Assembly (NCBI GenBank): GCA_022041995.1
Contig: CP074390.1
Coordinates: forward strand, 2,666,001-2,730,000
Length of the DNA: 64,000 nt
Origin: Cupriavidus necator
GTDB lineage: Bacteria; Pseudomonadota; Gammaproteobacteria; Burkholderiales; Burkholderiaceae
Direction: 5' to 3'
The notes under the pieces are model-generated. The model saw only the letters and a program-made list of their open reading frames with translations. It was not told the DNA's origin and searched no databases. The translations under genes and the position numbers were made by a program. Below, one piece after another: positions 24,826-33,980 of this stretch (position 1 is its first letter; every line of letters starts with the position of its first letter).

Positions 24826-25661
24826 ATGCCCCGACCAAAAGCCACCCCACCCCCCATCAAGCCCGCCGACGCGCCGCGCACGCGCGAACGCCGCCAGCGC
24901 GTGCAATCGGCGGTCACCGGCATGGCGGTGCTCAAGGGGCTGGCCCGGCTGGGCGGGCGCGCCAGCCTGACCGCGCTGGCCGCGCACATCGACGAAAGCC
25001 CGGCCAAGGTGCACCGCTACCTGGTGAGCCTGGTGGAAGAGGGGCTGGTGGCGCAGGAGGCGGGCACGCAGCAATACCACCTGGGTTTCGAGGCGCTGCA
25101 GATCGGCATGGCGGCGATGCGGCAGTCCGACCCGATCCGGCTCGCCGAAGCCTCGCTGGTGCGCTTGCGCGAAGCGCTGGAAGTGACCTGCTTTGTCGCG
25201 GTGATGGGCAACAAGGGGCCGACCATCATGCGCTTTGAAGAACCGGGCTTGCCGGTAACGGTGAACGTGCGCGCGGGCTCGGTGATGCCGCTGCTGTGGT
25301 CGGCCACCGGGCGCGTGTTCCTGGGCTGCTCGATGAAAAGCGCGTGCATGCACAGGCCGAAGAAGAACTGGCCACAGCCAGCCCGGCGCGGCTGGCGCAG
25401 CTCGATGCCAAGGACCCCATCGGCGCGCTGCGCGGCGCGGTGCAGGCCGACGACTGCGCCTGGGTGCGCGACACCAACCTGACCGGCATCAGCGCCGTGG
25501 CAGCGCCGGTGCGCGACTACACCGGGCGCGTCTGCGCGGTGCTGACGGCGCTGGGCGCCACCGGCGGCTTTGATCCCGCCATCGACGGGCCCATCGGCAG
25601 CGCCGTGCGGCGCGAGGCGCGCGCGGTTAGTGCGGCGCTGGGGTTCAATCCCGGGGCCTGA
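24826..25661 (+). pseudogene. IclR family regulator, frameshifted
   Basis: The N-terminal winged helix (QSAVTGMAVLKGLARLGGRA, then LTALAAHIDESPAKVHRYLVS) and the first part of the effector domain are in frame from ATG 24826 to VFLG. One base appears missing at about 25326. The next frame continues LLDEKRVHAQAEEELATAS through LGATGGFDPAIDGPIG to GFNPGA at 25661. An inserted C restores a normal protein of about 278 residues. It would regulate the divergent Bug receptor/P450 pair. The single-base loss next to a GGGC run may be a sequencing error. Confidence 0.85.
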
Positions 25662-25697
25662 TCGGATCCCTCAGCCGGTGAAGCCGCCATCGGCCAG

Positions 25698-26915
25698 TTA
25701 TGCCACCTCGCGCAGCGCGGTTTCGCACGGCATGGCGGCATCGCCAGCGTGCCGCACCGACGGATACCCCGCCGCAAACACCAGGCGCCCGCCCGACCAG
25801 GTATGGGTGACCATCGGCTGGCCGGCCACGCCGGACACGGCGATCACATCCGCACGCAGCCCCGGCGCCAGGCGGCCGCGGTCATCCAGCAGGCAGGCGT
25901 CGGCGGGATTGGCGGTGACCAGCGCCAGCGCCTGGTTCAGCGGCAGGCCGGCCAGGCCCGCGGCGGCATACGCGGCGGCGATCAGCGTGGATGGCTGGTA
26001 GTCCGAGCACAGGATGGTGCCCACGCCCGCCTGGATCGCGTCGATGGCGCGCATCGACCCGCTCTGGCTTTTGCCGCGCAGCACGTTGGGCGCGCCCAGG
26101 ATGGTCGGCAGCGCTTGGGCGCACGCGGCTTGCGCGGTTTCCAGGTTGATCGGGAACTCGCTCATGCGCACGCCCAGCGTGTGCATGGCGGCGATGCGCT
26201 GCGGCGAATCATCGTCATGGCTGGCGGTAGGGATGCCCAGCGCGTGCGCCTTGGCCACCAGCCGGTTGACGCGCTCATGCGCGCCTTCCAGCGCGGCGGC
26301 CTTCTTGTGGGCGGCATCGGCGGCTTGCTCGCGGCTCATGCCGTGGTTGCCGATCATGTAGGCCAGGTAGGCGTCCATGGTCTTGAACTGCCCCTGGCCC
26401 GGCGAGTGGTCCATCACGGACAGCAGGTCGACCACGCCCTCGGCCATCAGCGCTTCCAGCACCGGCACCGCGCCGGTATCGGTGACTTCGTAGCGGCAAT
26501 GGATGCGGTTGTCGACCAGGCTGTGGCGGCGATACGCGGCCAGGGTACGCACCAGCGTGGCCGCGATGTCGACATTGCGCACGCCGAACTGGTTGCCGGC
26601 GAACGACAGCGCGTGGTACGGCGTGGTGATGCCGGCCGCGGCGTTGCGGCGGTCCACCTGGGCCACGGCAAAGTCCAGCGGGAACAGCACGCTGGCGCGG
26701 GGTTCGACTTCCTTCTCGATGGCGTCGCAATGCACATCGACCAGGCCTGGCATCACCGTGTGGCCATGCAGGTCGATCACGGCGGCGTGGGCGGGCACCG
26801 CCGCGGGGGCCGGTTCGATGGCGGCGATGCAGCCATCTTCGATCAGCAGTGCGCTGTCGTGCAGCACGCGGTCCGGCAGCACCAGGGTGGCGTGCGTCAG
26901 GTAGGTAGCAGACAT
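25698..26915 (-). CDS. phnM: PhnM, alpha-D-ribose 1-methylphosphonate 5-triphosphate diphosphatase
   Basis: The 405-residue amidohydrolase-fold enzyme removes pyrophosphate from ribosyl-phosphonate triphosphate before PhnJ acts. Metal-site motifs are HGHTVMPGLVDVHCD near residue 60 and TASHDDDSPQRI around 240, followed by GAPNVLRGKSQSG and CSDYQPSTL, all typical of PhnM. Start ATG 26915 (MSATYL) follows GGAG; the upstream extension is not conserved in character. It is the last gene of the leftward phnGHIJKLM operon, 37 bases after phnL. Confidence 0.95.
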   Translation of the reverse strand: MSATYLTHATLVLPDRVLHDSALLIEDGCIAAIEPAPAAVPAHAAVIDLHGHTVMPGLVDVHCDAIEKEVEPRASVLFPLDFAVAQVDRRNAAAGITTPYHALSFAGNQFGVRNVDIAATLVRTLAAYRRHSLVDNRIHCRYEVTDTGAVPVLEALMAEGVVDLLSVMDHSPGQGQFKTMDAYLAYMIGNHGMSREQAADAAHKKAAALEGAHERVNRLVAKAHALGIPTASHDDDSPQRIAAMHTLGVRMSEFPINLETAQAACAQALPTILGAPNVLRGKSQSGSMRAIDAIQAGVGTILCSDYQPSTLIAAAYAAAGLAGLPLNQALALVTANPADACLLDDRGRLAPGLRADVIAVSGVAGQPMVTHTWSGGRLVFAAGYPSVRHAGDAAMPCETALREVA

Positions 26916-26952
26916 GTCCGGCTCCGTTCTGGGATTCCGTTCTGGGATCAAA

Positions 26953-27678
26953 TCAGGCAAGGGCAGTAGCGGGTTGCAGCGGCAGCAGGCGCGTGGCCAC
27001 GGCATCGCGTACCGCTTCATCGTGGAAGATGCCGATCAGCGCGCGGCCTTCAGCCAGCGCCTCGCGGATCAGGTCGACCACCACGGCGCGGTTGTCGGCG
27101 TCCAGCGAGGCGGTGGGCTCGTCCAGCAGCAGGATCGGGTGGCCGCCGATCAGCCCGCGCGCGATGTTCACGCGCTGCTGCTCGCCACCGGAGAAAGTCG
27201 CCGGCGGCAGCTCCCACAGCCGGCGCGGCAGGTTCAGCCGTGCCAGCAGCTCTGCCGCGCGGGCGCGGGCCTCCTCATGGCTGGCGCCGCGCTGCTGCAG
27301 CGGATCGGCCACCACATCGAGCGCACCGACGCGGGGAATCGCGCGCAGGAACTGGCTGACATAACCGATCACGTCGCGGCGCAGCTTCAGCACGCGTTGC
27401 TCGGGGGCGTGGGTCAGCTCGACCCACGGCTCGCCCCCGGCGCTGGTATCGCGCAGGCGGATGCTGCCTTCGGTGGCCAGGTAATTGCCGTACAGGCAGC
27501 GCAGCAGCGTGCTCTTGCCAGTGCCGGACGGCCCGGACAGCACCAGGCATTCGCCGCGGGCGGCATCGAAATCCATCGCGCGCAGCACGGGCAGGCGGAT
27601 GCCGCCCTGGTTGTGCAGCGTAAACATTTTGCCGAGGGCGCGGACCTCGACCAGCTTCTGTGGGTGTTCTGCGTGCAT
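26953..27678 (-). CDS. phnL: PhnL, C-P lyase-associated ABC-type ATPase
   Basis: The 241-residue ABC ATPase has Walker A GPSGTGKST, signature FSGGEQQRVNIARGL and Walker B LLLDEPTASLD. PhnL is not a transporter subunit but belongs to the C-P lyase system, where it is required for growth on phosphonates. It follows phnK by five bases, so the two are surely co-transcribed. Confidence 0.95.
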   Translation of the reverse strand: MHAEHPQKLVEVRALGKMFTLHNQGGIRLPVLRAMDFDAARGECLVLSGPSGTGKSTLLRCLYGNYLATEGSIRLRDTSAGGEPWVELTHAPEQRVLKLRRDVIGYVSQFLRAIPRVGALDVVADPLQQRGASHEEARARAAELLARLNLPRRLWELPPATFSGGEQQRVNIARGLIGGHPILLLDEPTASLDADNRAVVVDLIREALAEGRALIGIFHDEAVRDAVATRLLPLQPATALA

Positions 27679-27683
27679 CGTCG

Positions 27684-28460
27684 TCAGCCCTGCAGGATGG
27701 AAGAGACCAGCAACTGCGTGTACGGGTGCTGCGGGTCGTCGAGGATCTGGTCGGTCAGGCCTTGCTCCACCACGCGGCCGCCTTGCATGACCAGCGTGCG
27801 GTGCGCGAGCAGGCGCGCCACGGCCAGGTCGTGCGTGACCAGCACGGCGGCGAGGCCCAGGTCCGCCACCAGGCGGCGCAGCAGGTCGAGCAGGCGGGCC
27901 TGCACCGACACGTCCAGCGACGCGGTGGGCTCATCCATGAACACCAGGCGCGGGTGCGTGACCAGGTTGCGCGCGATCTGCAGACGCTGCTGCATGCCGC
28001 CGGAGAAGGTGCCCGGCACGTCGTCCAGCCGGGCCAGGTCGATTTCCATCTTCTCCAGCCAGTTGCCGGCGACCTCGCGCAGGTTGCCGTAGTGGCGCTC
28101 GCCCACGGCCATCAGGCGCTCGGCGATATTGGCGCCGGCGCTGACCTGCATGCGCAGGCCGTCGCGCGCGTGCTGGCGCACGAAGCCCCAGTCGGTGCGG
28201 GCCAGCAGCCGCAAGCGCGCGCCGGACAGCGTGGCCAGGTCGGTCAGGCCTGACTCGCGCATGTCGTAGCTGACGCTGCCGCGCTGCGCGGGCGCCTGCA
28301 TCGACAAGGCTTGCAGCAACGTGCTCTTGCCGGAGCCCGATTCGCCCACCACGCACAGCACCTCGCCCGGGTACAGATCGAAGCTGACGTCATGGCAGCC
28401 ATGCAGGCCGTCCCAGGTGCGCGTCAGGTTGCGCACCGACAGCAGCGGGGTGGCGCTCAT
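27684..28460 (-). CDS. phnK: PhnK, C-P lyase-associated ABC-type ATPase
   Basis: The 258-residue ABC ATPase has Walker A GESGSGKST, signature FSGGMQQRLQIARNL and Walker B VFMDEPTASLDVS. PhnK binds the PhnGHIJ core and its ATPase cycle drives the lyase complex. Its start overlaps the end of phnJ by four bases. Confidence 0.95.
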   Translation of the reverse strand: MSATPLLSVRNLTRTWDGLHGCHDVSFDLYPGEVLCVVGESGSGKSTLLQALSMQAPAQRGSVSYDMRESGLTDLATLSGARLRLLARTDWGFVRQHARDGLRMQVSAGANIAERLMAVGERHYGNLREVAGNWLEKMEIDLARLDDVPGTFSGGMQQRLQIARNLVTHPRLVFMDEPTASLDVSVQARLLDLLRRLVADLGLAAVLVTHDLAVARLLAHRTLVMQGGRVVEQGLTDQILDDPQHPYTQLLVSSILQG

Positions 28461-29359
28461 CGGGCACCTCCGGCGGCGGTCCTGACGGCCTGGGCCGCCT
28501 GGCGGTCGGCGCAGTATTCCGTATCAGAGCAAATGAACAGGCGCGTGCCGGCGTCGTCGGTGATGATCTCGTCGAGGTAGCTGTCGGTGGCGCCGCACTG
28601 GGCGCAGCAGCTGGACCACTTTTCCACCGTGAAGGGATGGTCGGCGAAGTCCAGGCTCTTGACCGCGGTGTACGGCGGCACGGCATAGACGCGCTTCTCG
28701 CGCCCGGCGCCGAACAGCATCAGCGCGGGGCTGCGGTCGAGCTTGGGATTGTCGAACTTGGGGATCGGCGACGGCCGCATCATGTAGCGCTGGTTGACGA
28801 TCACGGGGTAGTCGTAGGTGGTGGCGATATGGCCGTGATGGGCGATGTCCTCATACAGCTTGACGTGCATCGCGCCGTACTCGGCCAGTGCGTGCATGGT
28901 GCGGGTCTCGCCCTCGCTCGGTTCCAGCCAGCGCAGCGGCTCGGGGATGGGCACCTGGAACACCATGGTCTGGCCCGCGTGCAACGGCGTTTCCGGTATC
29001 CGGTGACGGGTCTGGATGATGCTGGCTTCGGCGGTGCGCTCGGTGGTCTGCACGCCGGTGACGCGGCCGAAGAAACGGCGGATATTGATGGCGTTGGTGG
29101 TGTCGTCCGAGCCCTGGTCGATCACCTTGAGCACGTCATCCTTGCCGATGATGGCGGCCGTCACCTGGATGCCGCCCGTGCCCCAGCCGTAGGGCAGCGG
29201 CATCTCGCGGCTGCCGAAGGGAACCTGGTAGCCGGGAATCGCCACGGCCTTGAGCAGCGCGCGGCGCAGCATGCGCTTGGTCGACTCGTCCAGGTAGCCG
29301 AAGTTGTAGTGGTCGTCGCGGGCAATGCCTGCGGCCGGGGTAGCTTGAGCGGCGGTCAT
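28457..29359 (-). CDS. phnJ: PhnJ, radical SAM carbon-phosphorus lyase
   Basis: The 300-residue catalytic subunit cleaves the C-P bond of ribose 1-alkylphosphonate 5-phosphate using S-adenosylmethionine and a 4Fe-4S cluster. The unusual PhnJ Cys set is intact: CAQC at 252-255 and Cys277, with Cys283 six residues later (FICSDTEYC) as the thiyl-radical position. The conserved glycine region IPGYQVPFGSREMPLPYGWG is also present. It overlaps phnI and phnK by four bases each. Length is slightly above the E. coli protein because of a longer N-terminus. Confidence 0.97.
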   Translation of the reverse strand: MTAAQATPAAGIARDDHYNFGYLDESTKRMLRRALLKAVAIPGYQVPFGSREMPLPYGWGTGGIQVTAAIIGKDDVLKVIDQGSDDTTNAINIRRFFGRVTGVQTTERTAEASIIQTRHRIPETPLHAGQTMVFQVPIPEPLRWLEPSEGETRTMHALAEYGAMHVKLYEDIAHHGHIATTYDYPVIVNQRYMMRPSPIPKFDNPKLDRSPALMLFGAGREKRVYAVPPYTAVKSLDFADHPFTVEKWSSCCAQCGATDSYLDEIITDDAGTRLFICSDTEYCADRQAAQAVRTAAGGAR

Positions 29360-30477
29360 GCCAGGGTCTCCTCTTGCGGCTGAGGTTGCGATACGGCCTG
29401 CACCGGCGCACCGTCCTGTTCCGCGCGCAGCCGGCGCAGCAGTTCCAGGTTGGCCTGGAAGTCCACGTAGTGGGGCAGCTTCAGGTGCTGCACGAAGCCG
29501 GAGGCCTCGACGTTGTCGCTGTGGTACAGCATGAATTCGATATCATTGGCCGGGGCGTCGGCGGCTTCGCCCAGTTCTTCGGCGCGCATGGCGCGGTCGG
29601 CCAGCGCCATCGACATGGCCTTGCGCTCGTTGTAGCCGAACACCAGCCCGTAGCCGCGCGTGAAGCGCGGGGCTTCGTCGGCATTGCCGGCGAACTGGCT
29701 CACCATCTGGCATTCGGTCAGCTCGATTGCGCCGATGGTGACCGCGAAGCCAAGCTCTTCCACGAACAGTTCGACCTCGGCCGTGCCGTAGCGGATCTCG
29801 GCTGCGAACGGGTGCGAGTTGCCGTAGCCGCGCTGGGTGGAATAGCCCATCGACAGCAGGAAGCCTTCATCGGCGCGCGCCAGGTTCTGCAGGCGCGCGG
29901 CGCGGTTGGCGGGGAAGGCCAGCGGCTCGCGCGTCAGGTCGGGCGGGGTGGGGTCGCCGGGAGGAATCTCATCGGCTTCGACCAGTTCATCCGCTTCCAG
30001 CAGGCCGGTCACGCGCGGCATGCTGGCGGCGAGGGGTTCGGGCGAGGGCGGCAGCGGCTCGGGGTCGCGGCCTGCTTCGAGCGTGAAATCCAGCAGGCGC
30101 TGGGTGTAGTCGTAGGTCGGCCCCAGCACCTGTCCGCCCGGCACGTCCTTGAACGTGGACGAGATCCGGCGCTGCAGGCGCATCGCGCCCGTATCCACTG
30201 GCTGGGTATAGCCAAAGCGCGCCAGCGTGGTGCGATAGGCGCGCAGCAGGAAGATCGCCTCGATCTGGTCGCCGGCAGCCTGTTTCAGGGCCAGCGCGGC
30301 CAGGTGCGGGTCGTACAGCGAGCCTTCGGCCATGACGCGCGACACCGCCAGCGGCATCTGTTCGCGGATCTGCGCCAGCGTGAGTTCCGGCACCGCGGTA
30401 TCGCCACGGCGGTAGGTATCGAGCATCCGATAGGAATTGAGGATGGCGCGCTCGCCACCTTTGACGGCTACGTACAT
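29356..30477 (-). CDS. phnI: PhnI, C-P lyase core subunit
   Basis: The 373-residue protein is the nucleosidase-like core subunit that, with PhnGHL, transfers the phosphonate to ribose triphosphate. It starts MYVAVKGGERAILNSYRMLD, the standard PhnI opening, and contains SMGYSTQRGYGNSHPFAAEI and VQHLKLPHYVDFQANLELLR. It lies one base after phnH and overlaps phnJ by four bases. Confidence 0.96.
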   Translation of the reverse strand: MYVAVKGGERAILNSYRMLDTYRRGDTAVPELTLAQIREQMPLAVSRVMAEGSLYDPHLAALALKQAAGDQIEAIFLLRAYRTTLARFGYTQPVDTGAMRLQRRISSTFKDVPGGQVLGPTYDYTQRLLDFTLEAGRDPEPLPPSPEPLAASMPRVTGLLEADELVEADEIPPGDPTPPDLTREPLAFPANRAARLQNLARADEGFLLSMGYSTQRGYGNSHPFAAEIRYGTAEVELFVEELGFAVTIGAIELTECQMVSQFAGNADEAPRFTRGYGLVFGYNERKAMSMALADRAMRAEELGEAADAPANDIEFMLYHSDNVEASGFVQHLKLPHYVDFQANLELLRRLRAEQDGAPVQAVSQPQPQEETLA

Positions 30478-30478
30478 G

Positions 30479-31096
30479 TCATTCCTCCACGAGCGTGGTG
30501 CGCGTCAGGGCGCAGAATCGGTCGCCGCTGGCCAGCAGCAGGTCCACGCCGAGCGGGAAGCCGGCATTGTTGGCGCGCCAGCCGGCCCGGAAGTCCGCGG
30601 GCAGGCCGGCCACGCGCAGCACCTGCGTGGTTTCGATACCGGGCCCGCGCAGCGTGAGGGTGTCGCCATCGGCAAGCGAGGCCACCTCCATCAGCAGCGT
30701 GGCGGAGCGGTCGGGGAAGGCCGGGTCGCCTTGCGCGCAGTCCGCCAGCGCCGGCATTGCATATCCGGCGGGCACGCACACGAAGGCCGCGGCGCCGACA
30801 TCGTCGGTCAGCGGGCAGCCGCAATGGAAGCGCAGGAACGCGCGCGCCGCGGCCGGCACGCCGGCAGGCAGCCAGACCGGGGTATCGGGATCGGCCAGCG
30901 TCAGCAGCAGCACGGCCAGCGCGGGAGACAGGCCGTCGGGCAGGCCGCTGGTCACGGGCAGCGTTTGCAGCCGGCCCGGATGGGCAAATGCCTGCAGCGC
31001 GGCTCGGAAGACCCGCTGGGCGTCGTCGACCGGGTTGTTGAAACCCGGCAGCAGCGAGGCGGCCGGGATGGACAGGATCGGTTGGGTGGCAGTCAT
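30479..31096 (-). CDS. phnH: PhnH, C-P lyase core subunit
   Basis: The 205-residue subunit of the PhnGHIJ complex starts at ATG 31096; the longer open frame upstream runs through phnG in another frame. Typical stretches are LPGFNNPVDDAQRVFRAALQ, AHPGRLQTLP and RANNAGFPLGVDLLLASGDR. It begins one base after phnG ends. Confidence 0.95.
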   Translation of the reverse strand: MTATQPILSIPAASLLPGFNNPVDDAQRVFRAALQAFAHPGRLQTLPVTSGLPDGLSPALAVLLLTLADPDTPVWLPAGVPAAARAFLRFHCGCPLTDDVGAAAFVCVPAGYAMPALADCAQGDPAFPDRSATLLMEVASLADGDTLTLRGPGIETTQVLRVAGLPADFRAGWRANNAGFPLGVDLLLASGDRFCALTRTTLVEE

Positions 31097-31097
31097 C

Positions 31098-31580
31098 TCA
31101 GTCCTCTCCCCGGACCATGGTGAAGAACTCGACGCGGGTCTGGGCGGCAGTGGCCGCTGCATGTGCGGCGCGCTCCGCCTGCGTGCTTGCCAACGGCGCC
31201 AGCACGAGGTCCTGCACGCGCTGGTGCCAGGCCGGGCGCTGCAGCAGCGCGTCCAGCACCGCGGCCTGTTCGGTGTGGCGGGCGCTGCGGCCCTGGATAT
31301 AGGCCACGCCTGCCGCGGCCCCGGCAGCGCCGTCTTCCAGCACGACCGCGCAGCGCGTGACCGTGATTTCTCCCAGGTTGAACCGGGCACCGGTACCGCC
31401 TGCGCGGGCCCGGACCATCGCCATGCCGGACTCCGCCTTGCGCAGCAGCCGGTAGGCCGGCAGGGCTTGCGCCTGGCCAAGCCGCTGGTAAGCGCCGTCA
31501 AGCGCGTCGGTGGGCGCCGTCGCCAGGATCCGGAGCCAGGCGGCGCGGGCGGCATGGACCTGCGCAGTTTCGCTTTGCAT
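31098..31580 (-). CDS. phnG: PhnG, C-P lyase core subunit
   Basis: The 160-residue first subunit of the PhnGHIJ complex contains ARAGGTGARFNLGEITVTRC, VLEDGAAGAAAGVAYIQGRS and KAESGMAMVRAR, typical of the family. Three overlapping starts exist (GTG 31586, ATG 31583, ATG 31580); AGGGG gives the best spacing to ATG 31580. It is the promoter-proximal gene of phnGHIJKLM and faces phnF across a short regulatory region. Confidence 0.95.
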   Translation of the reverse strand: MQSETAQVHAARAAWLRILATAPTDALDGAYQRLGQAQALPAYRLLRKAESGMAMVRARAGGTGARFNLGEITVTRCAVVLEDGAAGAAAGVAYIQGRSARHTEQAAVLDALLQRPAWHQRVQDLVLAPLASTQAERAAHAAATAAQTRVEFFTMVRGED

Positions 31581-31589
31581 CATCACCCC

Positions 31590-31604
31590 TATACGTCTAT
31601 ACGT
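31590..31604. promoter_or_regulatory. Candidate PhnF operator
   Basis: Two overlapping TATACGT direct repeats include GTCTATAC (31595-31602), whose reverse GTATAGAC matches the GT-N-TA-N-AC pattern of GntR/HutC regulators. It lies 10 bases upstream of phnG in the phnG/phnF divergent region. Confidence 0.6.
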
Positions 31605-31761
31605 TTAGATGTCACTGCTTGAACACGCAGCTACTAGACCACAGGCAAATGAACGTTTCATGACGGGGCGGGGCATTGCTCGGCCACCCCGCCATCGAGG
31701 CGCGGTTGAGGCACAATCGCATGGCAATGGTGAACGCTTGATGACAAGAGGGCAGCGCGAG

Positions 31762-32496
31762 ATGTCTGATCGAGAAGTGGAACGGGGTTCCGGTGTGGCG
31801 GTATGGCGCCAGATTGGCGAGGCGCTGGCGGACGACATCCGCAAGAAGCTGTACCTGCCCGGCGAGCAGCTGCCCCCAGAGCCTGAACTGGCCACGCGCT
31901 TCGCGGTCAACCGCCACACCATCCGCCGCGCCATGGGCGAGCTGGAGCTGAGCGGGCTGGTGCGGATCGAGCAGGGCCGCGGCACCTTCGTGCAGGAACA
32001 TGCGATCGACTACGCGATCGGGCGCCGCACGCGGTTCTCGCAAAACCTGGCCGCGCAGGGCATGCGCGGGCATACCGAGATCATCGACAGCCAGGTGGTG
32101 CGCGCGCCGGAAGTGGCAAGGCAACTGGGCCTGGCGCGCACGGCGGAGATCCTGCACGTGCAGATGATCGGCAAGGCCGAAGCGCGCACCATCGACGTTG
32201 CCGAGCATTACTTCGATCTCAAGCGCTTCCCGGGTATCGACGAGGTGCTGCGCGCCAGGCAATCCGTATCGCGCGCGCTGGCGCAATTCGGCATTGCCGA
32301 CTACACGCGCAAGTGGTCGCGCATCACCGCGGCCATGCCCAGCGCCCCGGTGGCGCGGCTGCTGAACCAGCCGAAGACGCGCCCGGTGCTGCAGGTGGAG
32401 GCGCTGAACGTTGATATCGAAGGGGCGCCGGTGCAGTACAGCGTGGTGCGGTTCGCGGGGGACTGGGTGCAGCTGACGGTTTCCGACAGTGATTGA
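31762..32496 (+). CDS. phnF: PhnF, GntR/HutC-type regulator
   Basis: The 244-residue regulator has an N-terminal GntR winged helix (VWRQIGEALADDIRKKLYLP, then FAVNRHTIRRAMGELELSGL and EQGRGTFV) and a C-terminal UTRA effector domain (about 95-240). PhnF represses phosphonate genes in several bacteria. ATG 31762 (MSDREVERG) is preferred because AGAGGG lies about 10 bases upstream; ATG 31741 is possible. It is divergent from phnG and is followed by DUF1045 and phnN in the same direction. Confidence 0.93.
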   Translation: MSDREVERGSGVAVWRQIGEALADDIRKKLYLPGEQLPPEPELATRFAVNRHTIRRAMGELELSGLVRIEQGRGTFVQEHAIDYAIGRRTRFSQNLAAQGMRGHTEIIDSQVVRAPEVARQLGLARTAEILHVQMIGKAEARTIDVAEHYFDLKRFPGIDEVLRARQSVSRALAQFGIADYTRKWSRITAAMPSAPVARLLNQPKTRPVLQVEALNVDIEGAPVQYSVVRFAGDWVQLTVSDSD

Positions 32497-32626
32497 GGCG
32501 GGGCGCCGAGGCATTGGTCTAGACATCCGGCTGTCATCCGCCTGCGCTAACATGTCTGCGGTCCAGACCACAAAACCAGGGCAGTCGCCGCCGCCGGGCG
32601 ATGGGCGCCGCTGGTAACCTTGCCGC

Positions 32627-33352
32627 ATGACCTTGCCAGCGCACCGTTACGCCATCTACCTGGCGCCCTCCGATCCCTTCCGCACGTTTGGCAGCCAGTG
32701 GCTGGGCCGCGACGCCGAGACCGGCGCCGCGCTGCCCGCCCCGGCGGGCATGGCGCCGCCGCTCGCCGAATGGGTCAAGGCACCGGCGCACTACGGCCTG
32801 CATGCCACGCTGAAGCCGCCATTCCGGCTTGCGCAGGGCACCAACGGGCCGATGCTCGACGCCGCTGCGCGGGACTTCGTGCGTGGCTGCGATGCCTTCG
32901 ATGCGCCGCTGGCGCTGCGTGCGCTGCGAGGTTTTGTGGCGTGGTGCCTGGCCGATGGCGGTTCGCCCCCGATGCAGGCGCTGGCCGATGCGTGCGTACT
33001 GGCATTCGAGCGCTTGCGCGCTCCGCCCACGGCCGAAGAGGCCGGCCGGCGCAAGCCGGACCAGTTGACCGATGAAGAGCGCCGCATGCTCGACGCATGG
33101 GGCTACCCGTATGTGTTCGGTACCTTCGTCTTCCATATCACGCTGACCGGCATGCTTGACACCGACGGCCAGCGCGCCGCCATCGAGCGCCTGGGGGCCG
33201 CGAGCGGCAAGCTGCTGCAGGCGCCGCTTCATGTGGACGGGATCAGCGTATTCGTGCAGCCGGCGCCCGGCGACGACTTTATCGTTGCACGCCACTATGG
33301 TTTCAACGGCAGCACCACCGACGGCGCCGGCGCGGCGTACCTGGACGCATGA
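32627..33352 (+). CDS. DUF1045 phosphonate-operon protein, 2H-phosphoesterase-like
   Basis: The 241-residue protein belongs to the DUF1045 family linked to phosphonate operons. It opens with RYAIYLAPSDPFRTFGSQWLG and carries two H-x-T/S motifs, HYGLHATLKPPF and FVFHITLTG. These are the hallmark of 2H phosphoesterases that open cyclic phosphates. It overlaps phnN by four bases, so it is coupled to the kinase that makes PRPP from ribose 1,5-bisphosphate. PhnP, the usual cyclic phosphodiesterase for the step before PhnN, is not in the window. I infer that this protein may perform that step. Confidence 0.88.
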   Translation: MTLPAHRYAIYLAPSDPFRTFGSQWLGRDAETGAALPAPAGMAPPLAEWVKAPAHYGLHATLKPPFRLAQGTNGPMLDAAARDFVRGCDAFDAPLALRALRGFVAWCLADGGSPPMQALADACVLAFERLRAPPTAEEAGRRKPDQLTDEERRMLDAWGYPYVFGTFVFHITLTGMLDTDGQRAAIERLGAASGKLLQAPLHVDGISVFVQPAPGDDFIVARHYGFNGSTTDGAGAAYLDA

Positions 33353-33939
33353 ACGCACATGGCCCGGCCGACGGACACGGCCTGTTCTACCTGATGGGGC
33401 CGTCCGGCAGCGGCAAGGATACGCTGCTGCGCGCGCTGCGCGAGCGTCTCGGGCCGGACGACCGCATCGTCATCGCGCATCGCTATATCACCCGCGAGGC
33501 CGATGCCAGCGAGGCCTGCGTTGCGCTGACCCCCGATGAATTCCGGCGCCGCCAGGCGCTCGGCTGCCTGGCGCTGGACTGGCACAGTCACGGGCTGCAC
33601 TACGGCATCGGCATCGAGATCGAGCAGTGGCTGGCCAGGGGCCTGACCGTGATTGTCAACGGCTCGCGCGAGTACCTGCCGCAAGCCGTGGCGCGCTACC
33701 CGAAGCTGTGCGCCGTGCACGTGCGCGTCCGGCCGGAGGTGCTGGCCACGCGGCTGCGCCAGCGTGGCCGCGAGTCGGAAGCAGCGATTGCCCGGCGCCT
33801 GGCGCGCGCGGTGCAGGCATTCACCGTGCCGGCAGGGTGCCGCCTGGTCGAGTTCGACAATAGCGGCGCCCTGGAAACCGCGGCGGAGGCGTTCGCGCAG
33901 TTGGTTGGGGTTACAGCTGATAGCGCAACATTAAGCTGA
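33349..33939 (+). CDS. phnN: PhnN, ribose 1,5-bisphosphokinase
   Basis: The 196-residue kinase converts ribose 1,5-bisphosphate to PRPP with ATP at the end of the C-P lyase pathway. Walker A is MGPSGSGKDT; guanylate-kinase-like elements follow (AHRYITREADASEACVALTP, then GIEIEQWLARGLTVIVNGSR). Its ATGA start overlaps the DUF1045 stop. Length is typical. Confidence 0.95.
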   Translation: MNAHGPADGHGLFYLMGPSGSGKDTLLRALRERLGPDDRIVIAHRYITREADASEACVALTPDEFRRRQALGCLALDWHSHGLHYGIGIEIEQWLARGLTVIVNGSREYLPQAVARYPKLCAVHVRVRPEVLATRLRQRGRESEAAIARRLARAVQAFTVPAGCRLVEFDNSGALETAAEAFAQLVGVTADSATLS

Positions 33940-33980
33940 CAATCCAGTGCCCGAGGAAAGCCGCCGGCACGGCCTTGCCA

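Noticed and set aside
30479..31555. A 358-residue fused PhnH-like protein
   Set aside because: The first part is phnG read in the wrong frame; PhnH starts at 31096.
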